Source: Aestuariibacter sp. A3R04
GTDB taxonomy: Bacteria; Pseudomonadota; Gammaproteobacteria; Enterobacterales; Alteromonadaceae
Assembly: GCF_018860805.1 (NCBI RefSeq)
Contig: NZ_JAHKQR010000001.1
Location: 281,089 to 345,088, forward strand
Length of the DNA stretch: 64,000 nucleotides
Direction of reading: 5' to 3'
Shown here: piece after piece, positions 1 through 9,797 of the stretch
Layout: each line of letters starts with the position of its first letter
Position numbering within the stretch: position 1 is the stretch's first letter
Made by a program: the position numbers and the translations under genes
Notes under the pieces: generated by a model
What the model was told of the DNA's origin: nothing
Seen by the model: the letters and a program-made list of their open reading frames with translations, nothing else
Databases searched by the model: none

Positions 1-662
1 ATGCTGCGTTTTTTGCCATGTTCAGCAAAATGGTATTAACGCATGATATCAGAAAGGTGTTTCAGTGGGGGAATATGCATGATGGTTCATATAGTCCGGA
101 GGCTATGACGCAGTTAGCGATTCACAGTATGCTGGGCAATGCTGTGTTCGATAATTTCTCAAATGTAAAAAAAACGGTCCAAGGCAACCGGGTCGACGGT
201 ATTTTCTCACAACGACAGGAAGGCGACGGGTTGGATATACTCACCTTCAATTTCAACACGGAAAACCCAGCTTACCAGAAACCAGAGTCACTGAAGCTTG
301 TCATGAATGTCGACAAACCGGCAGGTACGAAATATAGGTATCGGGTCACACAAATTGACCGTGAAACAATGATCGAGCAACAATTTTGCGAAGATTTCCC
401 CCAAGCTATGATACCGGAAAGCGAAGGAGGATGGCGCAAAGCTAATACTCATCCAACAGCCTCACTGCAAAACGCTCTGAATGAAGAAGGTCAATCTGTA
501 TTCGCGGAAAAAAGAGTTAACTACGGAAAAATGAATTCTCTTAACTGGAGTGAGTGGCGCGAAGGAGCGTCGGTCGGCAGTGCCTCTTCGCATTCAGATG
601 TAGTCATAAAGGGCGCTATTCCATCTTTTGCGGTACAAAAATATGAGATACGTTGGCTATAA
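1..662 (+). CDS. C-terminal part of a putative glycoside hydrolase (cut by left edge)
   Basis: The reading frame is open from the first bases of the window, with residues AAFFA ahead of the first ATG at 18, so this is the end of a longer gene. About 220 residues are visible. The first 50 (FAMFSKMVLTHDI, then VFQWGN) look like the last strand and helix of a TIM-barrel glycosidase. The remainder is beta-rich and ends KYEIRW, like the C-terminal beta-sandwich that closes clan GH-A enzymes such as GH39. I cannot fix the family. Its place at the head of the rhamnose/uronate degradation locus, on the same strand as the next gene, makes a role in polysaccharide breakdown likely. No terminator is evident in the 165 bp that follow. 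Confidence 0.5.
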   Translation, partial: AAFFAMFSKMVLTHDIRKVFQWGNMHDGSYSPEAMTQLAIHSMLGNAVFDNFSNVKKTVQGNRVDGIFSQRQEGDGLDILTFNFNTENPAYQKPESLKLVMNVDKPAGTKYRYRVTQIDRETMIEQQFCEDFPQAMIPESEGGWRKANTHPTASLQNALNEEGQSVFAEKRVNYGKMNSLNWSEWREGASVGSASSHSDVVIKGAIPSFAVQKYEIRWL

Positions 663-827
663 GCCGGTGAAGACGGCTAGTCCAGCGGTATTCAAGCATT
701 TTTCTATGGTGCTGCAATAGAGCCGTGGTTACTACATGCTCGACCTGAGCCATGCATATACTCGCGGTCACAAGAGTCATTACATGTCTTATAGCTTGAC
801 TTGTTAAATTTATAAAGGACTCCAATA

Positions 828-2267
828 ATGACAATTAAAAAACTCCTGGCCACAGCCATTTTGACAGGGTTGTCGGCTCATGCATTTGCAGTGAATGTAC
901 TTAAAGCCAATACCGAATTTAAGCACAAAAATTACGCATTGGCTGTGCCCCTGTATTTAGAAAGTGCACTGCTGGGTAATGCTCATGCCCAATATCAGTT
1001 GGGGGTTATGTATTCAAAGGGACTGGGAGTGGAGACAGATGCGGTATCTGCTTTGGTTTATTTTTCTTTAGCCGCAGAAAAACAATATTACAATGCTGAA
1101 GCGTTGGTAAATAACATGCTCTCTTCGCTAGATGAATCGCAGCTAATGCTCGTCAAGCAAGTCGTCAACGAGGTCAAACAGAAGCATCTTTTGCATCAAC
1201 AGCAGTACTTGCCAGAATTAAATCACAATACACTTGACCAAAAGGTAACGTTTGACGGAAATGACGAGCTGGAACGCAACATCTATTTTGAAGCATTGAA
1301 CGAATTTCAAAACTTTGACGATGAATTGAATAGTATGGAGGAGGACGACGTAACGGATTTGGTATTGGTTGTTAACAACCCCGGCTTTCTCGTAGTGGAA
1401 AATGACGTGGCCAGTGACGGTTCTGTCAGGTACGTAAGCGTGGTGCAAAAGTCGGGGAACACTCAGCGTTATCTCAATGCGTATAAACTTTTTCCATTGT
1501 CGAAGCCTGTACTCAACGGAAAGCCAGCCGCGTTTGTACACCGTGCATATTTGGGCGCAGCCATTAGTGATCAATTCACCTTAAATAAGGAAATACCTAG
1601 CCTATATCGAGAAACTCGTCGGATTGTGCGGACAGCTAAAAGTAATCCTTCGCTAGCATCTCTCTATGAGTATGCAATGGCAATGGTAGTGTTTCCTTGG
1701 ATGCAAAGTGAAGCTGGCGAGGCAGAGGCTTTATTAAAGCAACTGGCTGTTAAAGGGCACCCAGCAGCAATGTATGAATATGGCATGCAGTTGTATTTGA
1801 GCCAGAAGGCGATCCCCGAAGCCATTCATTGGATAACAGAAGCAAGTAAATTTGGACTCGTTCGGGCTGAGTATCGATTAGGTAAGTTATTGCTATCTAG
1901 CCCGTGGGTTATTGCAGATGAGAAGAAAGCACTCTTTTGGTTTGAATCGGCAATGAAAAAAGGGAATGATGCGGCAGCCTTGCATACTGCCAAAATAAAA
2001 TTAACGTCAGCAGATGCATCGCTGTTAGACGTTGAAGGGGCAATACAACATCTGGACTCAATAGTTGGTTCTCAGAACCTCAACCCTGAATATTATTACC
2101 TGCTATCTCTTTCTTACAGGCTGCGCCCAGAACGAGATTTCAAACGCGCGGTTGAAGAACTGGAACGTGCTATATCTATGGGGAGACGCACGAATTGGGA
2201 CACCTCCGAATGGGAGGCATCGCTGGCTAAAATGTTAGAGGGCAGCATCACCGTAACCGATTTTTAG
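828..2267 (+). CDS. Secreted Sel1/TPR-repeat protein with a possible TonB-C-like segment
   Basis: 479 residues with a signal peptide (MTIKKLL... ending AHAFA) and a ribosome site aaaggact before the ATG. Sel1-like repeats occur near residues 36-85 (AHAQYQLGVMYSKGLG) and again around 290-395 (AAMYEYGMQLYLSQ, RAEYRLGKLL). Between them, near residues 185-245, lies a segment with DGSVRYVSVV, then KSG and KPVLNGKPA. Its spacing recalls the C-terminal domain of TonB-type energy transducers, but I am not certain of that. Sel1 proteins are usually protein-interaction scaffolds in the periplasm. Beside a carbohydrate locus a role with a TonB-dependent oligosaccharide receptor is conceivable, but none is in view here. 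The specific function is unknown. Confidence 0.6.
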   Translation: MTIKKLLATAILTGLSAHAFAVNVLKANTEFKHKNYALAVPLYLESALLGNAHAQYQLGVMYSKGLGVETDAVSALVYFSLAAEKQYYNAEALVNNMLSSLDESQLMLVKQVVNEVKQKHLLHQQQYLPELNHNTLDQKVTFDGNDELERNIYFEALNEFQNFDDELNSMEEDDVTDLVLVVNNPGFLVVENDVASDGSVRYVSVVQKSGNTQRYLNAYKLFPLSKPVLNGKPAAFVHRAYLGAAISDQFTLNKEIPSLYRETRRIVRTAKSNPSLASLYEYAMAMVVFPWMQSEAGEAEALLKQLAVKGHPAAMYEYGMQLYLSQKAIPEAIHWITEASKFGLVRAEYRLGKLLLSSPWVIADEKKALFWFESAMKKGNDAAALHTAKIKLTSADASLLDVEGAIQHLDSIVGSQNLNPEYYYLLSLSYRLRPERDFKRAVEELERAISMGRRTNWDTSEWEASLAKMLEGSITVTDF

Positions 2268-2302
2268 AGAAACTTTGCTTATTGCAGAACAATCTTAATA
2301 AT

Positions 2303-4861
2303 CTACTGGCCTGGCGCTACATCTTCGTATGTTGCATCAGGATGATCTGTCATGCGTATTTCATCTAGATACAGGTAGTGCTCATTTTTCATACCACTTA
2401 AATCACCATTGAAATACAATCCCCATGAGGGATAAATGCCTTTGTCGTCGTTGTAACCAAATTGGATATTGTGCTGATTGAGGACTTTTTTGCCGTCTAC
2501 CCATAGCTCTAAGAAACCTGTTTTTGCATCCGAATAGTCCACCTTGACATGAAGAACAAAGTCCACCCATCTATCCAGATAGTCTGCTTTACTACCTGGT
2601 ATTTTAAAGTGAGACGTTCCATCGCCGTGGCGTGTGGGGCTGAGCGTATATGGGTCCCATTTCCAATTTCCTTTCATACCGCTTTCACTAAGAGTCAGGC
2701 TAAATGGAGGGTTTCTAGAATGTTCTTTCAGCCGTTTATCGGCACTGCCGTGTATTTGAAAAAACAGCCACTCATTGGGTTCGTTTTGCGTTCCCTCCTT
2801 AGGAAAGAAAAAACTGAAACCGTACCAGGCTTCTGCGCCTTTTACTTTTTGTGTTTTGAAACCGTGGAACATGGCTTTTCTGTCAACGTTATCTATTTTT
2901 TTAGGGTCGCCATTGTAAGCGGCCGGATTTTCGTGATGCCATGTTAGTTTTGCGGCATACTGACCACTGCGAACAATCTCCGTTTCCAAATCAAAAGCGT
3001 CTTCACTTTGCAGTTGATTGAACATAAAGTTCTTGGCAAGCGCAGCGTCTAACCCCGGGGTGAAGCCTCGAGGCGATACGGCATTCCAACCTTTGTTTTC
3101 AAAAGATTCATAAATGATAGCTGTACTCTTTGAAAAGTTACTCTGATTTGGTTGGTGTTGAGGTGATCGAAAAGTGCCGTCTTGCCACAAGTACAAGCGT
3201 TGAGACGGGCCTTGCTTGACATTTAAAAGCACCGCAACAGCATCACCTGAACTATCGCGGATTGCCTCCATTTGTATCCGTGTGTTTTTAAGGGAAAGAT
3301 ATACATCTTTTACCTGCCAGTTAACGCCATTTTGACTAGTTGCTTTAGCGAAAGTGGTGTGGTTGTTTCGATTGCGGTAGGTCACTAAAGCATGGTGATT
3401 GTTTTGCTCTTTTGTTAACTCTTCTATCTCAAGGATTTTAATTACTTCTTCGCCATTCTCATTGCGAAGTGAGCGGTTTACCGTGTTGGGCATAGGCAAA
3501 TTATGTGTCCATTGACCATCGTTAAATGACGTCAGACGCCATTCGCGTGCGTCTTTAGTGCGTGCCTCGTAGGCTAATGCCGGTGCCCCGCTTTCTAATA
3601 CCACAGGAACGGTAGCAAACGGTGTTTCCTCCTTGTCAGTGGAATCGAAAGCTAGCATCTTTTCATTAGCGACTTCCAGGGTTACTGGAAGTTGTATTTG
3701 CTCACCTTGGGCGTTGTACATGGTGTCATTGGTTGTATCTAAACGCATGTAATATGCATTAATACGGGCATACGTAGTTTTGTCGTGTAATTCGAGGAAG
3801 TTACATTCGTGCCACAAGTAGCTAATAGCAATTTCTGAATCAGATATTTTCAGCGGATTGATATAAAATGTATCCACATTGATTGGGTTATCTAGCTGTG
3901 GTGTTGGCGCTGTAATTATTACTGGTTGCTCAAATCTGTGGGTCCCCGCTTTCATTTTGTAGTACACCCAAGGGGACTTGTGCGTACCTGCCCGCGTAAA
4001 AAAATAGATATCACCATTACCCATTTTGTAGCTTTTTGTATAAGAAGCGAAGGGAGATATGTCGTCTACGTAATGGAATTCGCTAATATCATAGGGGTTC
4101 TTGGACATGACATGAAGCATTCGCCCGCCAGCGTGCGGTGTGTCAATAGACATTGGGTTAAGCCCATCTTCGCGTTCTCCACCATGGCCACCGTATATCA
4201 GGTGTAAGTATCCTTCGCTATCCATTTCTATGACTGGCCTGCCGTGACTATCTATTTTGCGTTCATCCTTTGACAGGGTGCTTTCCGCTGCTTTGAACGG
4301 CCCTTGCCATTGGTGAGTGACGAGATTGTATTTAGCTATGTAGGGGTCTGTTAGCTGGCCTTGGTAAGTGATGTATACCGTATCGCCGTCTACATAATGC
4401 CACCCTCTGTGGGGGTTGCCCTGTAAGTTATCTGTGAAATATCCAGGTGGTAACTCAGGAAGTATTGCTGGCAGCGGTTTCTTTGGACCTAAATTTTCTT
4501 CTGCCATCCCGTAAATATCGCTGAAACTTTTGCCGCTTTTAAAAGCGTTGTAAATGGGTTGGTATTCGGGGTATTGACCGAACATGTACTGGTCTATCCG
4601 CCATTGCCAATAGCTTTTGCTTTCCGGATCCGTAGGGTCTATTTGTGCTTCAAGCGCAGCGAAAACATTATCCGTCTTAGAAAACGTATCGATCAAAGCT
4701 TGGCGCTGAGAATAAAAGCTGACTTTCTCTTTAGATTCCACGCGGCTATCCGTCAGGCTGCAACCGCTGGTAATCGCGATAACGCAAAGCAATAGGGTCG
4801 TTAGCCATAGAATGTTGGCGTTTGAGGCGCCTTCTGTGAACGCATCACGTTTGAGTTTCAT
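2303..4861 (-). CDS. Lipoprotein polysaccharide lyase: PL25-like beta-propeller plus heparin-lyase-like domain
   Basis: The frame extends to a GTG at 4885, but the ATG at 4861 follows a GAG ribosome site (accgagaaaataatt) and gives a normal lipoprotein signal ending TSG-C34; that start is used. Residues about 130-590 form a BNR_4-type propeller. H206 and H226 are 20 residues apart, and Y274 and R290 are 16 apart, the spacing I recall for the catalytic His/His/Tyr/Arg set of PL25 ulvan lyases. Residues about 590-850 resemble the jelly-roll polysaccharide lyase fold of the heparin lyase I type (WYGFSFFFP, NEWLFFQIHG, ending YLDEIRM). Two lyase-like modules in one polypeptide suggests either two cleavage specificities or one catalytic and one binding module. 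Probably anchored at the outer membrane. It is divergent from the GH106 gene, with a shared 119-bp promoter region. Confidence 0.75.
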   Translation of the reverse strand: MKLKRDAFTEGASNANILWLTTLLLCVIAITSGCSLTDSRVESKEKVSFYSQRQALIDTFSKTDNVFAALEAQIDPTDPESKSYWQWRIDQYMFGQYPEYQPIYNAFKSGKSFSDIYGMAEENLGPKKPLPAILPELPPGYFTDNLQGNPHRGWHYVDGDTVYITYQGQLTDPYIAKYNLVTHQWQGPFKAAESTLSKDERKIDSHGRPVIEMDSEGYLHLIYGGHGGEREDGLNPMSIDTPHAGGRMLHVMSKNPYDISEFHYVDDISPFASYTKSYKMGNGDIYFFTRAGTHKSPWVYYKMKAGTHRFEQPVIITAPTPQLDNPINVDTFYINPLKISDSEIAISYLWHECNFLELHDKTTYARINAYYMRLDTTNDTMYNAQGEQIQLPVTLEVANEKMLAFDSTDKEETPFATVPVVLESGAPALAYEARTKDAREWRLTSFNDGQWTHNLPMPNTVNRSLRNENGEEVIKILEIEELTKEQNNHHALVTYRNRNNHTTFAKATSQNGVNWQVKDVYLSLKNTRIQMEAIRDSSGDAVAVLLNVKQGPSQRLYLWQDGTFRSPQHQPNQSNFSKSTAIIYESFENKGWNAVSPRGFTPGLDAALAKNFMFNQLQSEDAFDLETEIVRSGQYAAKLTWHHENPAAYNGDPKKIDNVDRKAMFHGFKTQKVKGAEAWYGFSFFFPKEGTQNEPNEWLFFQIHGSADKRLKEHSRNPPFSLTLSESGMKGNWKWDPYTLSPTRHGDGTSHFKIPGSKADYLDRWVDFVLHVKVDYSDAKTGFLELWVDGKKVLNQHNIQFGYNDDKGIYPSWGLYFNGDLSGMKNEHYLYLDEIRMTDHPDATYEDVAPGQ

Positions 4862-4952
4862 AATTATTTTCTCGGTTGGCCTCACATAGATGTGAGTGTT
4901 AAGTCACCTTCCCTTTAAAAACAAACAAAGGTGATATATATTCGGTCATATG

Positions 4953-4987
4953 TAATCGCAATGTTACAAAAGTAATCATTATGAATC
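4953..4987. promoter_or_regulatory. Phased AATC repeats between the divergent lyase and rhamnosidase genes
   Basis: AATC starts at 4954, 4974 and 4984, all on one 10-bp phase. Reading the other strand these are GATT, the same element seen upstream of kdgK and of the rhamnose genes. The 13 bases CAAAAGTAATCAT (4967-4979), preceded by TAATCGC, recur at 15584-15604. The last repeat overlaps the annotated ATG at 4981, which raises doubt about that start. Candidate operator of the local DeoR-type regulator; inferred only. Confidence 0.4.
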
Positions 4988-7900
4988 AAAGTCAATTTGC
5001 TGAAATGTTCCATTCTGTTGCTGACGTCGTTTGTAAAATGTCATTAGTCGTCTTTCTATTCGGGAGTTTAGTGAACGCAGATACCCTGTCGGAACAAGCT
5101 TTTAAAAACCCTGAAAAGACTTTTTTACCTAAAACTTGGATGCACGCAATGAACGGTAATCTCAGTAAAGATGGCTTTACCGAGGATTTCAGGGCACTGG
5201 GTGATGCAGGAATCGGGGGCGCCATATTTTTTCATGTTCATCGACGCAATGTACCTTACTCATCTAACGGGCCAATCAGATTTGGTACTGAAGAATTCTA
5301 CGATCATCTCGTTCATGCTGCCGCACAAGCCGACAAAAACAACATAGAGTTTGGTATTCATAATTCAGATGGCTGGACTTCGAGTGGCGGACCTTGGATT
5401 ACGCCTGAATTGTCCATGAAGCGAATAACATGGTCAGAAGTTGCCGTAAGTGGAGGAAGAAATTTAACGCCACCTCAGCCGGGTTACGCAGAGGGGTTTT
5501 ATAGAGACGTAGCTGTAATCGCCTTACCTATAAATAAATTTAATGCAAATAATGCCTTTGCCAATGCGAAGCTAAGCGCTTCAGATTCTGCACTGAACGT
5601 TGCAGCATTGTCGGATAGCGATTGGGATACAGAACTCGAGTTTGTTAAAAATAAAAATGATGAGTATTGGGTTCAAATTGAGCTTGAAACCGCTGCGTCG
5701 CTGCGTAGCTTACAGATAGAAACGCCCAACCGGCATGGGGACGCTTCACTACAGGTGTCAGACGATGGTATCAACTTTACCACCGTGGTTGATAAACTTC
5801 GCAGGCCGAGAACGGGGGCTAGGATGTGGGCATTCAGTCCGCAGCTAGTCAGTAAGGAGCAGGATGGATTTAGGGCAAAGTACTTTAGAATTGTTTTTAC
5901 TAAACCTATTGCTATTAAACGCTTTGACTTGTGGTCGATACCTCGCATTGACAATTGGCTTTCAATGAATGCAATGGAGCGCGGAAGACTTAGCATGACG
6001 CCTTCATTAGCGCCTGAGGCAATGACTAGCGTAAATGATGTCGTGGTACTAAATAGAGGTGATTTGCCTCAAGACGGTGTTCAAGTGCCAAGTGGAAATT
6101 GGCGTATTCTGCGATTTGGATACACCAGTACAGGGGCTTTTAATGTGCCGGCTACGGTTGAAGGAGAAGGTTTAGAGGTAGATAAGTTCGATCCCAGTGC
6201 TTTGCGGTACCATTTTGAACAGTATGTGGGGAAGCTGGTTAAAAAAGTGCAGGAGGAAGGCATACAATCTCTAAAAACAACAGAGATTGATAGCTATGAA
6301 GTAGGAGGCCAAAACTGGACACAGAATATTGATAAGTCGTTTGAAGCGAAGTTTGGTTACGATCTTATCCCGTGGTTACCTTTATTGACAGGCCGCATTA
6401 TAGAATCCGCTGAACATACAGGCGCTATTTTACAAGATTTTCGACAGCACTTGTCAGATCTTATGGTTCAGAATTATTTTGGGGAGTTTACTCGGGTATC
6501 AAATGAGTACGACCTAGAGTCGTACATTGAACCCTATGGTTGGGGGCCTTTTGATGAATTAGCCGCAGGGGGGCAAGCGGACCGCCTTATGGGAGAATTT
6601 TGGGTAAGAGAGCAGGAATATAACGGCCGTGTTATGGCTGCTATCTCCTCTGCCCACATATATGGAAAGAACATTATATCAGCTGAGTCTTTCACATCTA
6701 TTAATACGGTAAATTGGTATGGCCATCCATATTTCTATAAACATTATGGTGACGAAATGTGGGCAAGGGGCATAAACGAAACCATGTTCCACCGCTTTGC
6801 GCATCAACCTAACAACTTTGTCAAGCCGGGCATGACGATGGACTCGATTGGGTCCCATATTGATAGAACCCAAACGTGGTGGGGCAATGGAGGAAAAGCC
6901 TGGTTTAAGTATTTGGCGCGCGGCTCATATTTGCTTCAACAAGGAGTTCCCGATGCCGATTTTCTTGTTCACCTTGGGGATATGGCTCCGTTGCGCGTAG
7001 GTAATGCGAATAATACATCAGTGCCAGCTGGGTTTGGCTACGATTACACCAATACTGAGGTGCTTATTAACCGGGTAAAAGTGGAGGACGGATACCTAGT
7101 GCTGCCTGAAGGTACCCGTTATCGTGCATTGCATTTGTACAAAACCGGGTATATGCACCTTAAAACTTTACAGCGAATTAAAGAACTAGTGGCACAGGGA
7201 GCAACAGTTATAGGAGATAAGCCAGATAAAGTTATTGGATATAGTGAATGGTCAAAGCAGAAAGAGTTTGACTCAATTGTAGAAGAGCTGTGGGGGGAGG
7301 AGTCAGAAAACGAAAAACATCTACGGCGCTACAAAAAAGGTATAGTCAGTAGTTTTACGCTTCAGGAAACCATAGCCCAATTAAATTATGCCCCCGACTT
7401 GGTGATAGACGGAAAGCCTGCACAGTTTTTCGCCCACCGGCGTATAGGTAAAAATGACCTGTATTATTTTTATAACGATGATCCATTCTTTAAGCAAGTT
7501 GAAGTGAATTTGCGAAATGGCAATGGCAAAGCTGAAATATGGAATATCGATGATGGAAGCATTGAACATATCACTGACTTTACAAGAGCAAATAAGCGCC
7601 TTACAACAACTCTGCCTTTAGAGCCATTCGCCTCAAGGTTTATTGTAATTCGCCGTGAAGGTCAAACGCCGAACTACGTGAATAAGCAAAGCACACTATT
7701 GCGCGATTATTACGTTAACCAACACAAGGTATTACATGAATTTGATCAACCATGGGAGGTATACTTTGACGAAGAGTGGGCAGGCCCAGGTAAGGTAACC
7801 TTCAATACGCTCATAGATTGGAAAAACAGCCCTCTTTCGTCCATTAAATACTATTCCGGTACCGCGAAATATACCAATCACTTTTTTATAGCGTCATCGC

Positions 7901-8316
7901 AAATGACTGATGGAAAACCGCTCTATCTTGATTTAGGCGACGTCCAACAAATAGCTGAAGTGAGCGTTAATGGAGAGCCTGTTGCAACGCTTTGGAAGCC
8001 CCCATTTGTTGTGGATATTAGCGGGGCTATCAAAGCAGGAGAAAACACCCTTGAGGTTGATGTAACCAATACCTGGGTGAATCGATTAATTGGTGATGAA
8101 GCGTTACCCGATACAAGCGGCTACTCAATGATTGGAGATACCGCGCCGTGGATCGTCGAGAACAGACCACCACCAAAAAGTGAAAGAGTAACATTTACTG
8201 GGTTTAATTTCTTTGAAAAGCAACCCAAAAAGCTACAGTCTTCGGGCTTGATTGGTCCGGTAAAGGTATTCAAAGTATCAACGGAGATGGGCCCAGTACT
8301 GTCTGGCAAATTCTGA
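4981..8316 (+). CDS. GH106-like alpha-L-rhamnosidase
   Basis: 1111 residues. The start of the mature protein has the GH106 signature pattern: FKNPEKTFLPKTWMHAMNGN, then GIGGAIFFHVH, then the loop HNSDGWTSSGGPWITPE near residue 135. The C-terminal 200 residues carry a GH2-type sugar-binding beta-sandwich (YLDLGDVQQIAEVSVNGEP, NTLEVDVTNTWVNRL). GH106 enzymes release alpha-L-rhamnose, which fits removal of rhamnose from ulvan oligosaccharides. The start is uncertain: the ATG at 4981 has no clear ribosome site and overlaps a candidate operator. ATGs at 5005 and 5038 are alternatives; the latter places the hydrophobic stretch LVVFLFGSLVNA at the very N-terminus as a signal peptide. Likely periplasmic. 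Confidence 0.87.
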   Translation: MNQSQFAEMFHSVADVVCKMSLVVFLFGSLVNADTLSEQAFKNPEKTFLPKTWMHAMNGNLSKDGFTEDFRALGDAGIGGAIFFHVHRRNVPYSSNGPIRFGTEEFYDHLVHAAAQADKNNIEFGIHNSDGWTSSGGPWITPELSMKRITWSEVAVSGGRNLTPPQPGYAEGFYRDVAVIALPINKFNANNAFANAKLSASDSALNVAALSDSDWDTELEFVKNKNDEYWVQIELETAASLRSLQIETPNRHGDASLQVSDDGINFTTVVDKLRRPRTGARMWAFSPQLVSKEQDGFRAKYFRIVFTKPIAIKRFDLWSIPRIDNWLSMNAMERGRLSMTPSLAPEAMTSVNDVVVLNRGDLPQDGVQVPSGNWRILRFGYTSTGAFNVPATVEGEGLEVDKFDPSALRYHFEQYVGKLVKKVQEEGIQSLKTTEIDSYEVGGQNWTQNIDKSFEAKFGYDLIPWLPLLTGRIIESAEHTGAILQDFRQHLSDLMVQNYFGEFTRVSNEYDLESYIEPYGWGPFDELAAGGQADRLMGEFWVREQEYNGRVMAAISSAHIYGKNIISAESFTSINTVNWYGHPYFYKHYGDEMWARGINETMFHRFAHQPNNFVKPGMTMDSIGSHIDRTQTWWGNGGKAWFKYLARGSYLLQQGVPDADFLVHLGDMAPLRVGNANNTSVPAGFGYDYTNTEVLINRVKVEDGYLVLPEGTRYRALHLYKTGYMHLKTLQRIKELVAQGATVIGDKPDKVIGYSEWSKQKEFDSIVEELWGEESENEKHLRRYKKGIVSSFTLQETIAQLNYAPDLVIDGKPAQFFAHRRIGKNDLYYFYNDDPFFKQVEVNLRNGNGKAEIWNIDDGSIEHITDFTRANKRLTTTLPLEPFASRFIVIRREGQTPNYVNKQSTLLRDYYVNQHKVLHEFDQPWEVYFDEEWAGPGKVTFNTLIDWKNSPLSSIKYYSGTAKYTNHFFIASSQMTDGKPLYLDLGDVQQIAEVSVNGEPVATLWKPPFVVDISGAIKAGENTLEVDVTNTWVNRLIGDEALPDTSGYSMIGDTAPWIVENRPPPKSERVTFTGFNFFEKQPKKLQSSGLIGPVKVFKVSTEMGPVLSGKF

Positions 8317-8333
8317 GCGAGTACAAATGAGGG

Positions 8334-9797
8334 TCATTCAATTTGTTTGGCCTTTTCTGTCAATGCGTTGAAATATTCATTGCTTCGGTATTCTGAAACA
8401 GGCGACCATTTGGCGTTTTCTTTGGGTAGATGCGCGCTTAAAGCACTCTTGATATCCGTGTAAAAAGGATTTCCTGCGAGATTATTCCATTCGTTAGGAT
8501 CTGTTCTGTGATCATAGAGTTCTTCGCTACCATCTTCGTAACGAATGTATCTAAAACGGTCGTCTTTTACGGCATGGTTGTTGAGGCCAAACGTTGTAAG
8601 CGCAACATGTTCCCATTGTGCGTTTGGTTCCTTTAGCAATGGACTTATGTCGTTCCCCTCATTTTGAGGGTTTTCTGGTAGACCACACATTCTCACAAGT
8701 GTTGGGTATAAATCCACTAAGCTTACAGGCCGGTTACTTATCTGGCGCCCTGAAGACTTTGGCGGCTTAATAATGAGCGTTGTTCTGGTGGACGTTTCCC
8801 ACAACGACATTTTCGCAAACCGGTTTTTCTCTCCCACGGCATAACCGTGATCGCCCCATAAAACTACGATGGTATTGTCGGCATATTCACTTGATGCCAG
8901 TGCATCCAATACTTGCCCTACGTAATGGTCGACAAAAGAAATGCTTGCTAGATATGCTTGAACAATGTTCTTCCACTCTCCCGACTTGATAGCCCAGTCA
9001 GTCGTCGGCATCATCTTATAGGTAGAGATGCGCTTAGCTATTTCCGGGACGTCATCTAGGTCATTTGGCAAGTAAGGCGGAAGTTCGATATCTTCAACAG
9101 GGTGCATATCGAACCATTTCTGAGGCACAGTCCAAGGTACGTGAGGACGTAGAAAACCACCTGCCAAGAAAAAGGGTCTATTGTGTGTTCGCTGTAATTG
9201 TTTAACTAACCACTTGGCCGATTCATAGTCAGGCATCAATTCATCTTTTTCTGGGTAAGCGCCCCAGTCAGTGTTAGTCCCTTTGCTATCCCACTTCATT
9301 CGCTTAGGTGCATAAGGGCCAAACCCTTTGGGTCTTCCACCAAACACTTCGAAGCTCCCGTCAGCTACACCATAATGAAAAATTTTACCCACTGCCGCAG
9401 TGTAGTATCCATTCTGTTTAAAATATTCGCTTATAAACGTTGACTGAGCCGCTTTCGCATTCGCTACGCGTATATCGTTATCTCTTATATGCCCATATAT
9501 TCCCGTAGTCGACGGTAGTAGTCCCGTCATTATACTGGCTCTGGATGGGCCACATAGCGGTGCTGGGGCATGTGCGTTTGTGAATGTTGTTGCTTGCTGG
9601 GCCAGTCGGTCTATGTTTGGTGTTTTTGTATTCGGATGACCACGCATAGCTCCAACCCAACTGTTTAAATCGTCGATGGCGAGCATCAAGACATTGGGCT
9701 TATGGCCTGATTTATTTGGTACGTTTGAGCCAATTGCCCTCGCTGCGGCCAACATACATGTACTGCCTAATAGGAAAGATCTTCTGGTCGTCATCAT
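8334..9797 (-). CDS. Sulfatase (type S1, Cys-type, Tat-like signal)
   Basis: 487 residues of the alkaline-phosphatase-like sulfatase family. The N-terminus MMTTRRSFLLGS has a twin-arginine-like motif. D42 and D43 (AIDDL) are the calcium ligands and C82-G-P-S-R is the motif whose cysteine becomes formylglycine through the sulfatase-maturing enzyme. The sequence style (TPNIDRLAQQ, then CGPSRASIMTG, and later WGDHGYAVGE) resembles iduronate-2-sulfatase-like subfamilies, which suits ulvan with its iduronate and rhamnose-3-sulfate, but the substrate cannot be read from sequence. The ribosome site AGGA lies 5 bases before the ATG. The gene is convergent with GH106, with 17 bp between the two stops. 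Confidence 0.9.
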   Translation of the reverse strand: MMTTRRSFLLGSTCMLAAARAIGSNVPNKSGHKPNVLMLAIDDLNSWVGAMRGHPNTKTPNIDRLAQQATTFTNAHAPAPLCGPSRASIMTGLLPSTTGIYGHIRDNDIRVANAKAAQSTFISEYFKQNGYYTAAVGKIFHYGVADGSFEVFGGRPKGFGPYAPKRMKWDSKGTNTDWGAYPEKDELMPDYESAKWLVKQLQRTHNRPFFLAGGFLRPHVPWTVPQKWFDMHPVEDIELPPYLPNDLDDVPEIAKRISTYKMMPTTDWAIKSGEWKNIVQAYLASISFVDHYVGQVLDALASSEYADNTIVVLWGDHGYAVGEKNRFAKMSLWETSTRTTLIIKPPKSSGRQISNRPVSLVDLYPTLVRMCGLPENPQNEGNDISPLLKEPNAQWEHVALTTFGLNNHAVKDDRFRYIRYEDGSEELYDHRTDPNEWNNLAGNPFYTDIKSALSAHLPKENAKWSPVSEYRSNEYFNALTEKAKQIE

